Part shown: positions 38,007 through 46,447 of the stretch, piece by piece
Position numbering within the stretch: the first letter of the stretch is position 1
How the letters are laid out: each line of letters starts with the position of its first letter
NCBI RefSeq assembly: GCF_003966735.1
Contig: NZ_AP017378.1
Span: 2,004,905-2,068,904, forward strand
Reading direction: 5' to 3'
DNA: 64,000 nucleotides
Origin: Desulfovibrio ferrophilus
GTDB lineage: Bacteria > Desulfobacterota > Desulfovibrionia > Desulfovibrionales > Desulfovibrionaceae
Translations under genes and position numbers: made by a program
Notes under the pieces: model-generated
The model's input: the letters and a program-made list of their open reading frames with translations, nothing else
What the model was told of the DNA's origin: nothing
Databases searched by the model: none

Positions 38007-38810
38007 ATGGGCAAGAAACGATCCCCCAGACGCATCCCGACCCCTCAGCTGGTTCTGAACGGGAGCGAACAACGACTCCAGTTGGTCCTGGCTGAAGACG
38101 GAGAGCTTCTTGCCTCGCAGGAACTGACGGTGGCAGGCAGTTCCATGCAGCACCTGGTCCCTGCACTACAGAGCCTGTTGGACCGCCTGGGGCTGACCAC
38201 GGCAAATTTAACCGGCATAGCCTGCGTCCGTGGCCCCGGGAGCTTCACAGGGCTACGCATGATTCTGGCTACGGCCCTCGGTCTTTCCCGGGCTGCTGAT
38301 ATCCCCATGGCGGGTCTGGAGTATTTGCCGCTCATCGCCGCAGGTCCCGCCCCACTGCTTGAGGGAACCCTGGCCGTGATTACCCATTCCCGCAGCCGCC
38401 AAGTCTATGTTCAGGCCTTTTCCGTTCCAGAAGGAAAGGCGTTGGGCAATCCACAACCGCTGCCTCTGGATCAGGCGGTTGCCGCCATCAATACGCTACC
38501 CGCACCAGTCAGCGCCGTGGGCAGTGGCTTGCGCAATAATCTCGAATTCTTCCAAGAGGCCCTACCCAGCCTGCGCATTCTGGGCGAAGGATTCGACCAC
38601 CCGCTGCTCCATGTCCTGGCCGGGGCCGCCGCCCACGCGTCCTACACCACGACCCCCCTTGAGCCGATGTACCTGCGGGCCTCGGACGCTGAAGACAACC
38701 TTCCCGGTATCGCCGCAGGCCGCGGCATCGGCCCTGAAGAGGCTTTACGTCGACTGGCCACGGCCACTTCCGCCATCACCGCACCAATCTGCGGCGACAG
38801 CGAGAGCTGA
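38007..38810 (+). CDS. tsaB: tRNA threonylcarbamoyladenosine synthesis partner TsaB
   Basis: 267 residues from the ATG at 38007 (AAGGA upstream). The ASKHA-fold motif is RGPGSFTGLRMILATALGLS, with the usual later segment EPMYLRAS. TsaB forms the complex with TsaD and TsaE that makes t6A37 in tRNA. The first Asp-containing motif of the family is weak here (VLNGSEQRLQLVLAEDG), as in many divergent TsaB. It ends the housekeeping cluster. Confidence 0.88.
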   Translation: MGKKRSPRRIPTPQLVLNGSEQRLQLVLAEDGELLASQELTVAGSSMQHLVPALQSLLDRLGLTTANLTGIACVRGPGSFTGLRMILATALGLSRAADIPMAGLEYLPLIAAGPAPLLEGTLAVITHSRSRQVYVQAFSVPEGKALGNPQPLPLDQAVAAINTLPAPVSAVGSGLRNNLEFFQEALPSLRILGEGFDHPLLHVLAGAAAHASYTTTPLEPMYLRASDAEDNLPGIAAGRGIGPEEALRRLATATSAITAPICGDSES

Positions 38811-39022
38811 TGCCAATTGTACCCATAATAGCTAACCGTACAAATTCCACCAATGCTCCCCCTTCCTCTTTAGCCTTCCCCAAACATCCCTCAGTGCCCC
38901 TCTTCCAAGACGACGTCATGTAGAGCAAACAACGACTTCTGACAAAACATCAGAATTCCCTACAGCTCCCAACGAGGGCCTACTTGACCCCTACTCCATA
39001 AATGTTACTTTACCGCTAACGA

Positions 39023-39052
39023 ATTGTTTATCTATATTTTATGTATAGGTTA
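39023..39052 (+). promoter_or_regulatory. Possible promoter of the orphan gene at 39097
   Basis: The 38811-39096 spacer is markedly AT-rich. TATATT lies about 18 bases after TTTACC, a weak sigma70-type pair. No gene is visible in the spacer. Confidence 0.3.
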
Positions 39053-39096
39053 GCTCCTAGAATTAGCACACGGCACTTGAACACGGAGGAATAACC

Positions 39097-40098
39097 ATGA
39101 GATGCTCACTTGGCTGTATCTCCATTGCAGGAGTGGGGGGGCTCATGCCTACACTTTGCAAACTTGCGAGCACCTATGCAACAAATCCAAGCGAACCACC
39201 GCCGGAGGCCGGATTATTTTGGGCCCTCGGCCTTTTTTTCTTTATCGGTTCAGTGTTGGCCATCGTCTTTGGCGAGAAGGAATTCAGACAGGCGTTCATC
39301 ATTGGCGTTTGCGCTCCCGGTATCATCACGAACATGATGTCTGGGGTACAAGAAGGGAATGCAAATAGAGCAAGAGAGAGAATAAGTTATCTATTCACCG
39401 TAAGCGAGGCCTTCGCCCAGCCCCCCCATCTAGAAGTCATAGAAGCGAAAGACAGTAGAACAATATACATTGAGATGTCACAAATCGAGCAACATCAAAA
39501 ATCACAAAAAATACAATTCTCCATCGATATTGAAGCCTATGGTCCCGGAAACAATATCCTTTTACGAAGCAGCTTGCCCGTTATCCCAGGTGCTATTCAA
39601 ACGTCTATTCCAAAACAAACCAAAACCCTCGTTATTAAAGCCATGGGAACCGAAAAAACTGTCCACATCGACAGCACGCAAAACGATTCCGGCTTTCTTC
39701 AATTAGATTTCAAAACCTCAACCAATGATTTTTTGTGGGGGCTAGGATTCACTCGTGGAATCAAATTGGACCAGATCAATTCAACCTATATGCCCATCGA
39801 TTCGACAACCGATCTAATAAAAAATGGAATTAAGTCTGTAACTGAAACTAAACTGACAAATTACACTATCACTGATGCTAACTACAAACTGGCACTCGAA
39901 AACATCGACAAATTCAATCAAACGAGCAACCCCGAAGTCAGGAAACTTATTGAGGAACAGATCTTCCAATCCTGGCACAACATCAACCAGCAATTGACCC
40001 CTTACTCTCCTAAATATGTCAAAATCAAAAAAAATCTCAACGAGATAAAAGCCAAAGCGGATGAGGCAGGGATCACAGCATTGACCAACAAAGAGTAG
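39097..40098 (+). CDS. AT-rich orphan membrane protein of unknown function
   Basis: 333 residues with CGGAGGAA before the ATG. Two hydrophobic helices lie at about 40-60 and 65-83; the rest is a soluble domain with many Ile, Asn, Lys and Thr residues. The N-terminus has three Cys but no clear lipobox. I recognise no family. Its base composition and codon use (many AAA, AAT, ATA-type codons) differ from the GC-rich genes on both sides, which suggests recent transfer. It has its own promoter-like region and terminator, so it is an independent unit between tsaB and the flagellin gene. Confidence 0.75.
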   Translation: MRCSLGCISIAGVGGLMPTLCKLASTYATNPSEPPPEAGLFWALGLFFFIGSVLAIVFGEKEFRQAFIIGVCAPGIITNMMSGVQEGNANRARERISYLFTVSEAFAQPPHLEVIEAKDSRTIYIEMSQIEQHQKSQKIQFSIDIEAYGPGNNILLRSSLPVIPGAIQTSIPKQTKTLVIKAMGTEKTVHIDSTQNDSGFLQLDFKTSTNDFLWGLGFTRGIKLDQINSTYMPIDSTTDLIKNGIKSVTETKLTNYTITDANYKLALENIDKFNQTSNPEVRKLIEEQIFQSWHNINQQLTPYSPKYVKIKKNLNEIKAKADEAGITALTNKE

Positions 40099-40189
40099 CC
40101 CCCGCAACAAAATCGATCCTAGATCACGGCTGTTCGATTCATTATGGTTTTTTCCAACATACTTAATAGCAGCACTCAAAAACATCCCA

Positions 40190-40234
40190 AAAATAAGCAG
40201 CCGCGGAGCTCTATAGCCGGGGCTGTTTATTTTT
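40190..40234 (+). terminator. Intrinsic terminator after the orphan gene
   Basis: AAAATAAGCAGCC pairs with GGCTGTTTATTTT (13 bp with one G-T) around a 17-base loop, ending in a T run. Confidence 0.8.
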
Positions 40235-40258
40235 CTCATTATTTAATCCCGCCAACCC

Positions 40259-40286
40259 TAAAGTAACTCCTCCACGAAGACGATGA
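40259..40286 (+). promoter_or_regulatory. Candidate sigma28 flagellar promoter
   Basis: TAAA (40259-40262), 16 bases, then GACGATGA, against the sigma28 consensus TAAA-N15-GCCGATAA. Six of eight -10 bases match; the spacer is one base long. A transcript from here would carry a leader of about 130 bases. Confidence 0.5.
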
Positions 40287-40299
40287 GACTCCCAGCACG

Positions 40300-40421
40300 G
40301 GGATAAACAGGAGCCAAAGGATCGGCTCCGACGGAACCAAGGATTCGGTTCCACCACTTATCCCACCGCTATCCATATCCGCCGGCATGGACGCCGGCAC
40401 CGAAGCTTTCATGGAGGAAAG
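40300..40421 (+). promoter_or_regulatory. Flagellin mRNA leader with four GGA-loop hairpins (CsrA-type)
   Basis: Four perfect hairpins occur in series. A: GGAGCC/GGCTCC, loop AAAGGATC (40310-40329). B: GGAACC/GGTTCC, loop AAGGATTC (40333-40352). C: GCCGGC/GCCGGC, loop ATGGAC (40381-40398). D: CTTTC/GAAAG, loop ATGGAG (40406-40421), which contains the flagellin Shine-Dalgarno GGAGG in part. GGGATAA (40300-40306) pairs with TTATCCC (40358-40364) and encloses A and B. Every loop shows GGA, the core CsrA site; B contains CAAGGAT of the CsrA consensus. Confidence 0.8.
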
Positions 40422-40425
40422 TGAC

Positions 40426-41316
40426 ATGTCGATGGTTATCAATAATAACCTGATGGCGATGAACGCCGCTCGCAATCTGAGCAATTCCTTTGGAGCCCTT
40501 TCCGTTTCCGTCCGCCGACTTTCTTCCGGTCTGCGCATCGGTACAGCTGCCGACGATGCAGCGGGAATGGCTATTCGTGAAATCATGCGCTCGGACATTG
40601 CCGCCCTGAATCAGGGTGTGCGCAATGCCAATGACGCCATATCCATGTTGCAAACCGCAGATGGAGCGCTGGCCGTCATCGATGAAAAGTTGATACGCAT
40701 GAAGGAACTGGCCGAACAGGCCGCAACTGGTACTTATAACTCCGACCAACGTCTGATCCTGGATTCAGAATATCAGGCCATGGCCTCGGAAATCACCCGT
40801 ATTGCCAACGCCACGGATTTCAACGGGCTGTACCTCTTGAATGGCAACCTCTCCAGCTCGACCCACGATGGTTCCGGCCTGACTCCTTCGGGCAAGATGA
40901 AGATTCACTTTGGAACGGCCAACGACAGCGCCGAAGACTATTACTACATCCAGATCGGCAATGCCACGGCCTCGGCCCTTGGCGTGGGCAATCAGGCAGT
41001 TGCAGGAGCTGGATTCGCCATTTCCACCCAGTCGGCGGCACAGAATGCTCTGGATGGTATCAATGATGCCATCGTATCCAAGGACAAGATTCGAGCCGGG
41101 CTGGGAGCCATGCAGAACCGTCTTGAGAACACCATCACCAACCTGCAGATTCAGGCCGAGAATCTCTCCGCCTCTGAATCTCGCATCTCGGACGTGGATG
41201 TAGCTCTGGAAATGACTAATTTCGTGAAGCAGCAAATCCTGTCGCAGGCAGCCACGGCCATGCTGGCCCAGGCCAACTCGCTGCCGCGCATGGCCATGCA
41301 GTTACTCGGCGGATAA
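40426..41316 (+). CDS. Flagellin
   Basis: 296 residues from the ATG at 40426, placed by GGAGG eight bases before. The conserved D0/D1 ends are clear: INNNLMAMNAARNLSNSF and RRLSSGLRIGTAADDAAGMA at the N-terminus, and NRLENTITNLQIQAENLSAS with FVKQQILSQAATAMLAQANS at the C-terminus. The central variable domain is short (about 150-190). It is exported by the flagellar type III system and forms the filament. Ser/Thr-rich surface segments could be glycosylated; two glycosyltransferases lie in the next operon. Its translation is probably repressed by CsrA through the leader. Confidence 0.95.
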   Translation: MSMVINNNLMAMNAARNLSNSFGALSVSVRRLSSGLRIGTAADDAAGMAIREIMRSDIAALNQGVRNANDAISMLQTADGALAVIDEKLIRMKELAEQAATGTYNSDQRLILDSEYQAMASEITRIANATDFNGLYLLNGNLSSSTHDGSGLTPSGKMKIHFGTANDSAEDYYYIQIGNATASALGVGNQAVAGAGFAISTQSAAQNALDGINDAIVSKDKIRAGLGAMQNRLENTITNLQIQAENLSASESRISDVDVALEMTNFVKQQILSQAATAMLAQANSLPRMAMQLLGG

Positions 41317-41356
41317 TGGATAAACAGCAACGATAAAAGCAAATAACCATCGACGA

Positions 41357-41382
41357 ACCGGGCCACGCATATGTGGTCCGGT
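41357..41382 (+). terminator. Hairpin after the flagellin gene
   Basis: ACCGGGCCAC/GTGGTCCGGT (10 bp, one G-T) around GCATAT. There is no T run, so termination may be weak or the hairpin may protect the mRNA 3' end. Confidence 0.45.
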
Positions 41383-41468
41383 CTCGTGCGTCCCCGGTGG
41401 CATCAACATTGCATTTTCAGCGATGTTAAACCGCTAACCGGAAATTTCTGCACGAGAGGAACAAGCGT

Positions 41469-43154
41469 ATGGCAGGCGACTACCTTACCTCAGGCGCCAT
41501 CCACTTCACGGGATTGGGCAATGGAACCGACTTCGATTCCATCATCCAAGCTATGGTCAAAGCCCAGAGCTTTCATAAAAACAGGCTCGAATCATGGAAA
41601 GCGGATTGGGAAGACAAGCAGACGGCTTTTCAGGACCTGAACACCACACTGCTGTCCCTCAAGACTCACATGCAGTCCATGGACAAGCCCAGTGAATTTT
41701 TCGTCAAGAACGTCACGTCCACAGACGAGGACGTACTCACTGCCACGGCAGATAGCGACGCTGCAGAGGGTAACCATCTCATTCTGGTGAACCAATTGGC
41801 CCAGAACAAGATCCAAACCAACAGCACCGGGTATGCCGATCCCACCACTGTCATCAACAGCACGGGATCGGATCAGACCATCGTTTTGAACTATAATGGG
41901 AAGGCCGCTGTCACCATCACCATCCCGGACGGCACCACACTGGCCGGTGCGCTGAACATGATCAACAAGGACGCCGACAATCCCGGCGTCCGGGCATCCA
42001 TTGTCAGTGACGGGTCCTCTTCCTATCTCCAGATGCGGGGCATGGACATGGGCTCGGGAGCGACATTATCCTTGGCAGGTTCCACCCTGTCCGGTTACGA
42101 CGATACCGGGGGCAACTGGGACGTCAACCAGGCCAATCAGAACGCCCAGATTCGAGTGGATGGCTGGCCCATATCCACCTGGATCGAATCGGACACCAAC
42201 ACCATCACCGATGCGGTGGAAGGGGTCTCGTTCTCGTTGAAGAGCATTCCCTTCGGACAATCCAACGCCTCGATCACGCTTTCCATCGCCAACGACAATA
42301 GTGCCATCAAGGAAAACGTGCGTGGCTTCGTGGACAAGATCAACGAAGTGCGTTCGGAACTCATCAACCTCACAAAGTTCGATGAAAACATGGAGAGGGG
42401 GGCTCTCCTGCAGGGTAACTACGGCCTGCAGCTCATCTCGACCAAGCTCAAGGATGTCACCTCGCAAAAGGGTGTGGGCTTCGATTACGACGACGATGTC
42501 ATCTCCACCTTATCCCAAATCGGCATCATGACCGACGCGGAAGAAGGTTCGGCCACCCGTGGTCTGTTGATGTTCGACGAGGAAATCTTTGATGAGGCCA
42601 TGAAAACCGACCCCGACGCGGTCTCAAGCTTCTTCAGTGCCTATTTCTCGGGAGATACCAACTCCTCTGATTTCACCTACGATTCTCATATTTCCGGAGT
42701 CACAAAGGCCGGAACCTATGCTGTGGAATACACCGTTGATGGGAGTGGCACCATCACCTCAGCGACCATCGGTGGTCAAACGGCCAGCATCATTGGAAGC
42801 CAAATGACTGGCCCCTCGGGCACGGATATGGCCGGTCTGGTGATCAATGCTGTCAATCTGTCCGCTGGCACCTATACAGGTGAAGTCAGGTTGAAGCTTG
42901 GTAAGGCAGGCCAAATGGTCGAAACGCTGGATGAAATCACCAGTACCGTTGATGGGCCGCTGCACATCTTGGAAGATAACTACCAGGACATCATCGATGA
43001 CATCGACAAGAAGATTGATTACGAAACAGATCGAATCACACGTATGGAACGCATGACGCGCAGTAGGTTTGCTCGGCTGGAATCGACATTGTCCTATTAT
43101 GACAGTATGATGAAGTCGTTGGATAGCCAGATCAGTTCGCTGAGCTCAAAGTAG
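41469..43154 (+). CDS. fliD: Flagellar filament cap protein FliD
   Basis: 561 residues. The N-terminal FliD domain begins GAIHFTGLGNGTDFDSIIQAMV, and the C-terminal domain has NVRGFVDKINEVRSELINLTKFDE, GLQLISTKLKDV and a final coiled coil (DDIDKKIDYETDRITRMERMTRSRFARLES). FliD caps the growing filament and promotes flagellin folding. GAGAGGA lies upstream. It begins a fliD-fliS-glycosyltransferase operon. Confidence 0.94.
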   Translation: MAGDYLTSGAIHFTGLGNGTDFDSIIQAMVKAQSFHKNRLESWKADWEDKQTAFQDLNTTLLSLKTHMQSMDKPSEFFVKNVTSTDEDVLTATADSDAAEGNHLILVNQLAQNKIQTNSTGYADPTTVINSTGSDQTIVLNYNGKAAVTITIPDGTTLAGALNMINKDADNPGVRASIVSDGSSSYLQMRGMDMGSGATLSLAGSTLSGYDDTGGNWDVNQANQNAQIRVDGWPISTWIESDTNTITDAVEGVSFSLKSIPFGQSNASITLSIANDNSAIKENVRGFVDKINEVRSELINLTKFDENMERGALLQGNYGLQLISTKLKDVTSQKGVGFDYDDDVISTLSQIGIMTDAEEGSATRGLLMFDEEIFDEAMKTDPDAVSSFFSAYFSGDTNSSDFTYDSHISGVTKAGTYAVEYTVDGSGTITSATIGGQTASIIGSQMTGPSGTDMAGLVINAVNLSAGTYTGEVRLKLGKAGQMVETLDEITSTVDGPLHILEDNYQDIIDDIDKKIDYETDRITRMERMTRSRFARLESTLSYYDSMMKSLDSQISSLSSK

Positions 43155-43176
43155 CCGCAGGACCAGGGAGTCATAC

Positions 43177-43986
43177 ATGATCAAGGGCGCACAAGCGTAT
43201 TTTGCAACTCAGGTGACCACCACGTCGCAGAGCGACGTCTTGCTCATGCTCTATGACGGGGCCATCAAATTCCTGAATCAGTCCAAGGTCAAGATCGAGG
43301 AGAAGAACTACGCCGAAAAGGGCATCCTCATCTCCAAGGCCATGGATATCATCGGAGAACTGGACAGCAGCCTGAATCCGGAAAAGGGTGGCGAAGTTGC
43401 CCAGAACCTCCACCAACTCTACTTCTATTGCAACGCCAGATTACTACGCGCCAACATGGACATGAACACCGAGCTTGTGGACGAGGTTGTCCGCATCCTG
43501 AGTTCACTGCGTGAAGCCTTCGAAACCATCAAGGGTGATGCGCCTGAAGTTGCCGCCCCCACAGGCGCAGTTCCCCAGGCGCGGCCCATGGCTGCAGCGC
43601 CCAAACAGCTGGGATCACCCATGGTCTCAGCCGCTCGTGTCAGCAGAGCCTACGGGGCAGGCCAGCCCAACCCGGCACAGAATGGCGAAGCACCAGAACA
43701 GGCACCATCCGCTCCCACTGCTCCCGTTGCACCCCAGGTCGCGCAGCAAAGTCCCGCGCCAGAACCTGTGGTGCCTCAGACTGCAACGCTGCCAAAGCAA
43801 TCACCCGAAACCTCTACGCCTCAGAGCGCAACGCCATCAGGTGAACCTCAAAAGAAGGCACCGACCCTTGTCAGGCCGGCACCTTCTCCGACAGGGCCAA
43901 CCCTGGTTGCACCCGCAAAGAAGCCAACTCCGTTGCGCAAGCCCGGCCTGCCCGGCGCCTATGGCCGCCAGGGCCCCAAGAGCTAG
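43177..43986 (+). CDS. fliS: Flagellar chaperone FliS with long Pro/Ala-rich C-terminal tail
   Basis: 269 residues. The first 123 or so are FliS (AQAYFATQVTTTSQSDVLLM, YDGAIKFLNQSKVKIEEKNY, ISKAMDIIGELDSSL, LHQLYFYCNARLLRANM). FliS binds the flagellin C-terminus in the cytosol and blocks early assembly. The family is usually about 125-135 residues; here a further 145 residues are disordered and rich in Pro, Ala, Gln and Ser (for example APSAPTAPVAPQVAQQSPAP), ending in a basic KKPTPLRKPGLPGAYGRQG. Sequence and codon use are continuous with the domain, so this is one protein. Confidence 0.9.
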   Translation: MIKGAQAYFATQVTTTSQSDVLLMLYDGAIKFLNQSKVKIEEKNYAEKGILISKAMDIIGELDSSLNPEKGGEVAQNLHQLYFYCNARLLRANMDMNTELVDEVVRILSSLREAFETIKGDAPEVAAPTGAVPQARPMAAAPKQLGSPMVSAARVSRAYGAGQPNPAQNGEAPEQAPSAPTAPVAPQVAQQSPAPEPVVPQTATLPKQSPETSTPQSATPSGEPQKKAPTLVRPAPSPTGPTLVAPAKKPTPLRKPGLPGAYGRQGPKS

Positions 43987-43988
43987 CC

Positions 43989-45101
43989 ATGTCCGCCGTG
44001 GGCGCTCCTATCCCCGTACTGCATATTACGGGAAGCCTTGGGCTGGGCGGTACAGAGAAGACCCTTCAGCTCTTTGTCAGCCACCTGGACAAAGCCCGCT
44101 TTAGCCCTTCGGTCTTTGCCTTTGAAGACGGCCCCCGGCGCGCCATGCTCGCAGCCAAAGGCATCGACGTCTTCGTCGGAGGCGATCTGCTGGTCATCCT
44201 GCAGCGCCTGCGCCCCGCCATCGTACATCTTCATCGCCCCGGCTGGCCCGATCCCAAGGTCCTCCGACTGCTCAGACTGGCTGGCGTTCCTGCCGTGGTT
44301 GAGACCAACGTCTTTGGCCGCTTCGACCCCAGTCCTCAAGCCAAAATTATCGATCGCCATCTTTTCGTGTCCAGATTCTGCCTTGAGCGCTATGGGCAGA
44401 TGAATCAGATCAACGTCAAAGGTCCCCGCTACCAGGTTCTCTACAATCCCGTGGATACAGATCTTTTTGCACGCTACAGCAGGCAGAACGACGCAGTCGC
44501 ACATTGCGTGGGACGCCTGTCCCGCCCGGATCCCGGCAAGTGGTCTGCCCTGGCCCTCGAGATGCTGCCCCATCTGCAGAAACATATCCCGGACATGACC
44601 TACCGGGTCATCGGTGGTACTCCCAAAGCCAAGCAATGGGTGCACACTCGTGGACTTGATGATCATGTGAAATTTTGCGAGGCTGTGCACACCGACGAGG
44701 AATTGGCTGATTTTTTCAACAGCATTTCCGTTCTGGCGCATGCCAACGACACGGGCGAAAGCTTTGGGCTGGTCATTGCCGAGGCTATGGCCGCTGGTCT
44801 ACCGGTTGTCACACATCCCTGCCCCAGTCCCAAAGACAACGCACAGCTTGAGCTGGTGGAGCACGGCCAGACAGGATTGATTGCCACCACTGCCGAAGAG
44901 TATGCCACAGCGGTGGCATGGCTGCTGAATCACCCCCGCGAGGCCCGTGCCATGGGTGAAGCCGGGCGAGCCAAAGCCCAGCGTCTGTACCGGGCCCAGA
45001 CCGTGACCCGCCAGTTGGAAACCATCTATCAGGATCTGCTGGACTCATCCCAAACCACAGCCGGACACTCGAATGAACAGGCATCCATTCAGGAAATATA
45101 G
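43989..45101 (+). CDS. Glycosyltransferase family 4-like protein
   Basis: 370 residues of the GT-B fold. The N-terminal HITGSLGLGGTEKTLQLFV is the usual acceptor-side loop. The C-terminal domain has YNPVDTDLF, CVGRLSRPDPGKW, and the nucleotide-sugar site ESFGLVIAEAMAAGLPVVTH. It starts two bases after fliS stops and overlaps the next glycosyltransferase by 29 bases, so it is in the flagellar operon. A role in flagellin glycosylation is likely from position, but other glycans are possible. Confidence 0.88.
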   Translation: MSAVGAPIPVLHITGSLGLGGTEKTLQLFVSHLDKARFSPSVFAFEDGPRRAMLAAKGIDVFVGGDLLVILQRLRPAIVHLHRPGWPDPKVLRLLRLAGVPAVVETNVFGRFDPSPQAKIIDRHLFVSRFCLERYGQMNQINVKGPRYQVLYNPVDTDLFARYSRQNDAVAHCVGRLSRPDPGKWSALALEMLPHLQKHIPDMTYRVIGGTPKAKQWVHTRGLDDHVKFCEAVHTDEELADFFNSISVLAHANDTGESFGLVIAEAMAAGLPVVTHPCPSPKDNAQLELVEHGQTGLIATTAEEYATAVAWLLNHPREARAMGEAGRAKAQRLYRAQTVTRQLETIYQDLLDSSQTTAGHSNEQASIQEI

Positions 45102-46269
45102 CGACGAAGTTCTGCAGTTCAACCTTGGGGAGCAGGCAGAGAATTCCCACCCCCTTCCCGACATGCCACCGGACCGGGCCAATCAGGCCCTGCTCTTACT
45201 GCTTAAGGCATGGCGCAAGGAACCCAGACCGGCGATTATCCTCATGGGCCTTGGTGACGGCGCAGTGCCGCGCCTGCTTGATGCAGCGCTGCCTCCAGAA
45301 GTCACTCTCGTCATTTCCGAACGCGACCCGCAACGGGCCCGCGAAGCCATGGCAGACTCCGAAGCCCCATGGAGCAAAGCAGGGGGCAGGACTCACCTGC
45401 TGGCCGATACATCGCCCTGGGCCCACTTCATACTCTGGAGCTTGCAGGGGCTGCATCCTGGCACCGCACTGTTACGGGCCGTGCCAGGAGGTGATCACAG
45501 GGGCTGGACCCAGATCCGCAAGATCTTTGCTGCAGCGCTGCCGCTGGACGTCCCCCCAGTGGCCCAGACGCCTCCACTGACCCTGGCAACCATCCTCTCC
45601 CCGGACGACCCCGGTCTGCCGGAATTTTTTGCTCAGGTTCCCGATTTCGTGCAAGAAGTCCTTGTGCTGTGGGATGGGCAAACCCCGCCCGCCTCGCAAT
45701 ATCCCTGCGCCGTACCGGTCCGTTCCTTCGCCCGTCCCCTGGATGGAGACTTCGCGGCTCAACGCAACGCCCTGCTGGCCGAATGCCGCACCAAATGGAT
45801 CATCTCCCTGGACGCTGACGAACGCCTGTCGCCCGCTGGATGGGAGGCATGTCGCAGGCTCGCCGCCCGTGGCGATGCCAATGGCGCAGGCGGTTTCTAC
45901 CTGCCACGCAAGACCCTTTCCCGAAACGTCGGCAACATCCTGACAGGCTATGGACTATGGCCGGACCTGCAACTCCGTCTCTTCCGTTGGACCGGCGGCA
46001 TCAGCTATGAGCGCCCCATCCACGAACGTCTTACAGGCGTCCGGGGACCGTTCGGCATTGCTCTGAACGCCTCCATCCTGCACCTATCGCATGTGCTCAA
46101 AACCCCTGATGAACTCAAACAGAAGCTGGCCGGATTCGATACCGCAGGAGCTGGGGCACTGAACCATACCCTGTCCGCAGACTATCCGGCATTACCTGTG
46201 GAGTTTTTCCCGGAAATCGGTTCAGCAGACGATTTAAGAGCCGTCATCATTCCCATGGACCCTTCCTGA
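45073..46269 (+). CDS. Glycosyltransferase family 2-like protein with N-terminal accessory domain
   Basis: 398 residues. From about 165 onward it is GT-A like: a short beta start (TLATILSPDDP), NALLAECRTKWIISLDADERLSP with the metal-binding DAD motif, then GGFYLPRKTLSRNVGNILTGYGLWPDLQLRLFR and HERLTG, as in the WaaE/SunS-like subgroup. The first 160 residues are a separate domain with a Rossmann-like strand (AIILMGLGDGAVPRLLDAALP), similar in style to domains in Maf/DUF115 motility accessory proteins; this likeness is weak. It overlaps the preceding gene by 29 bases. Confidence 0.82.
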   Translation: MNRHPFRKYSDEVLQFNLGEQAENSHPLPDMPPDRANQALLLLLKAWRKEPRPAIILMGLGDGAVPRLLDAALPPEVTLVISERDPQRAREAMADSEAPWSKAGGRTHLLADTSPWAHFILWSLQGLHPGTALLRAVPGGDHRGWTQIRKIFAAALPLDVPPVAQTPPLTLATILSPDDPGLPEFFAQVPDFVQEVLVLWDGQTPPASQYPCAVPVRSFARPLDGDFAAQRNALLAECRTKWIISLDADERLSPAGWEACRRLAARGDANGAGGFYLPRKTLSRNVGNILTGYGLWPDLQLRLFRWTGGISYERPIHERLTGVRGPFGIALNASILHLSHVLKTPDELKQKLAGFDTAGAGALNHTLSADYPALPVEFFPEIGSADDLRAVIIPMDPS

Positions 46270-46296
46270 TCAATATTTTCTTTCAATCGCTCATAT

Positions 46297-46325
46297 GAAC
46301 GGTCATCGCCTGCAGATGACCGTTC
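46297..46325 (+). terminator. Hairpin at the end of the flagellar operon
   Basis: A perfect 11-bp stem GAACGGTCATC/GATGACCGTTC with a 7-base loop. The T run is absent, so it is a weak terminator candidate. Confidence 0.5.
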
Positions 46326-46447
46326 TACCGGCGTATCCACTGCTCTCCCAACCAATAATCCTGTTTTTCAGTCAGGCCTGCAGCCCTGTTGATTCCAAAG
46401 CCCGGGCAAGGTATCCTGCGCAGACAATCACAAACACAAGGTAGAAC

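Noticed and set aside
40300-40421. A c-di-GMP riboswitch in the flagellin leader.
   Set aside because: The leader has a three-way-junction look, but none of the conserved GEMM segments is present; GGA in every loop fits CsrA better.
40239-40598. Minus-strand frame opposite the flagellin leader whose end (VPSEPILWLLFIPVLGV then basic residues) resembles a PEP-CTERM tail.
   Set aside because: Its body is antisense to the well-supported flagellin N-terminus, it lacks a ribosome site, and the same bases form the four perfect hairpins of the flagellin leader.
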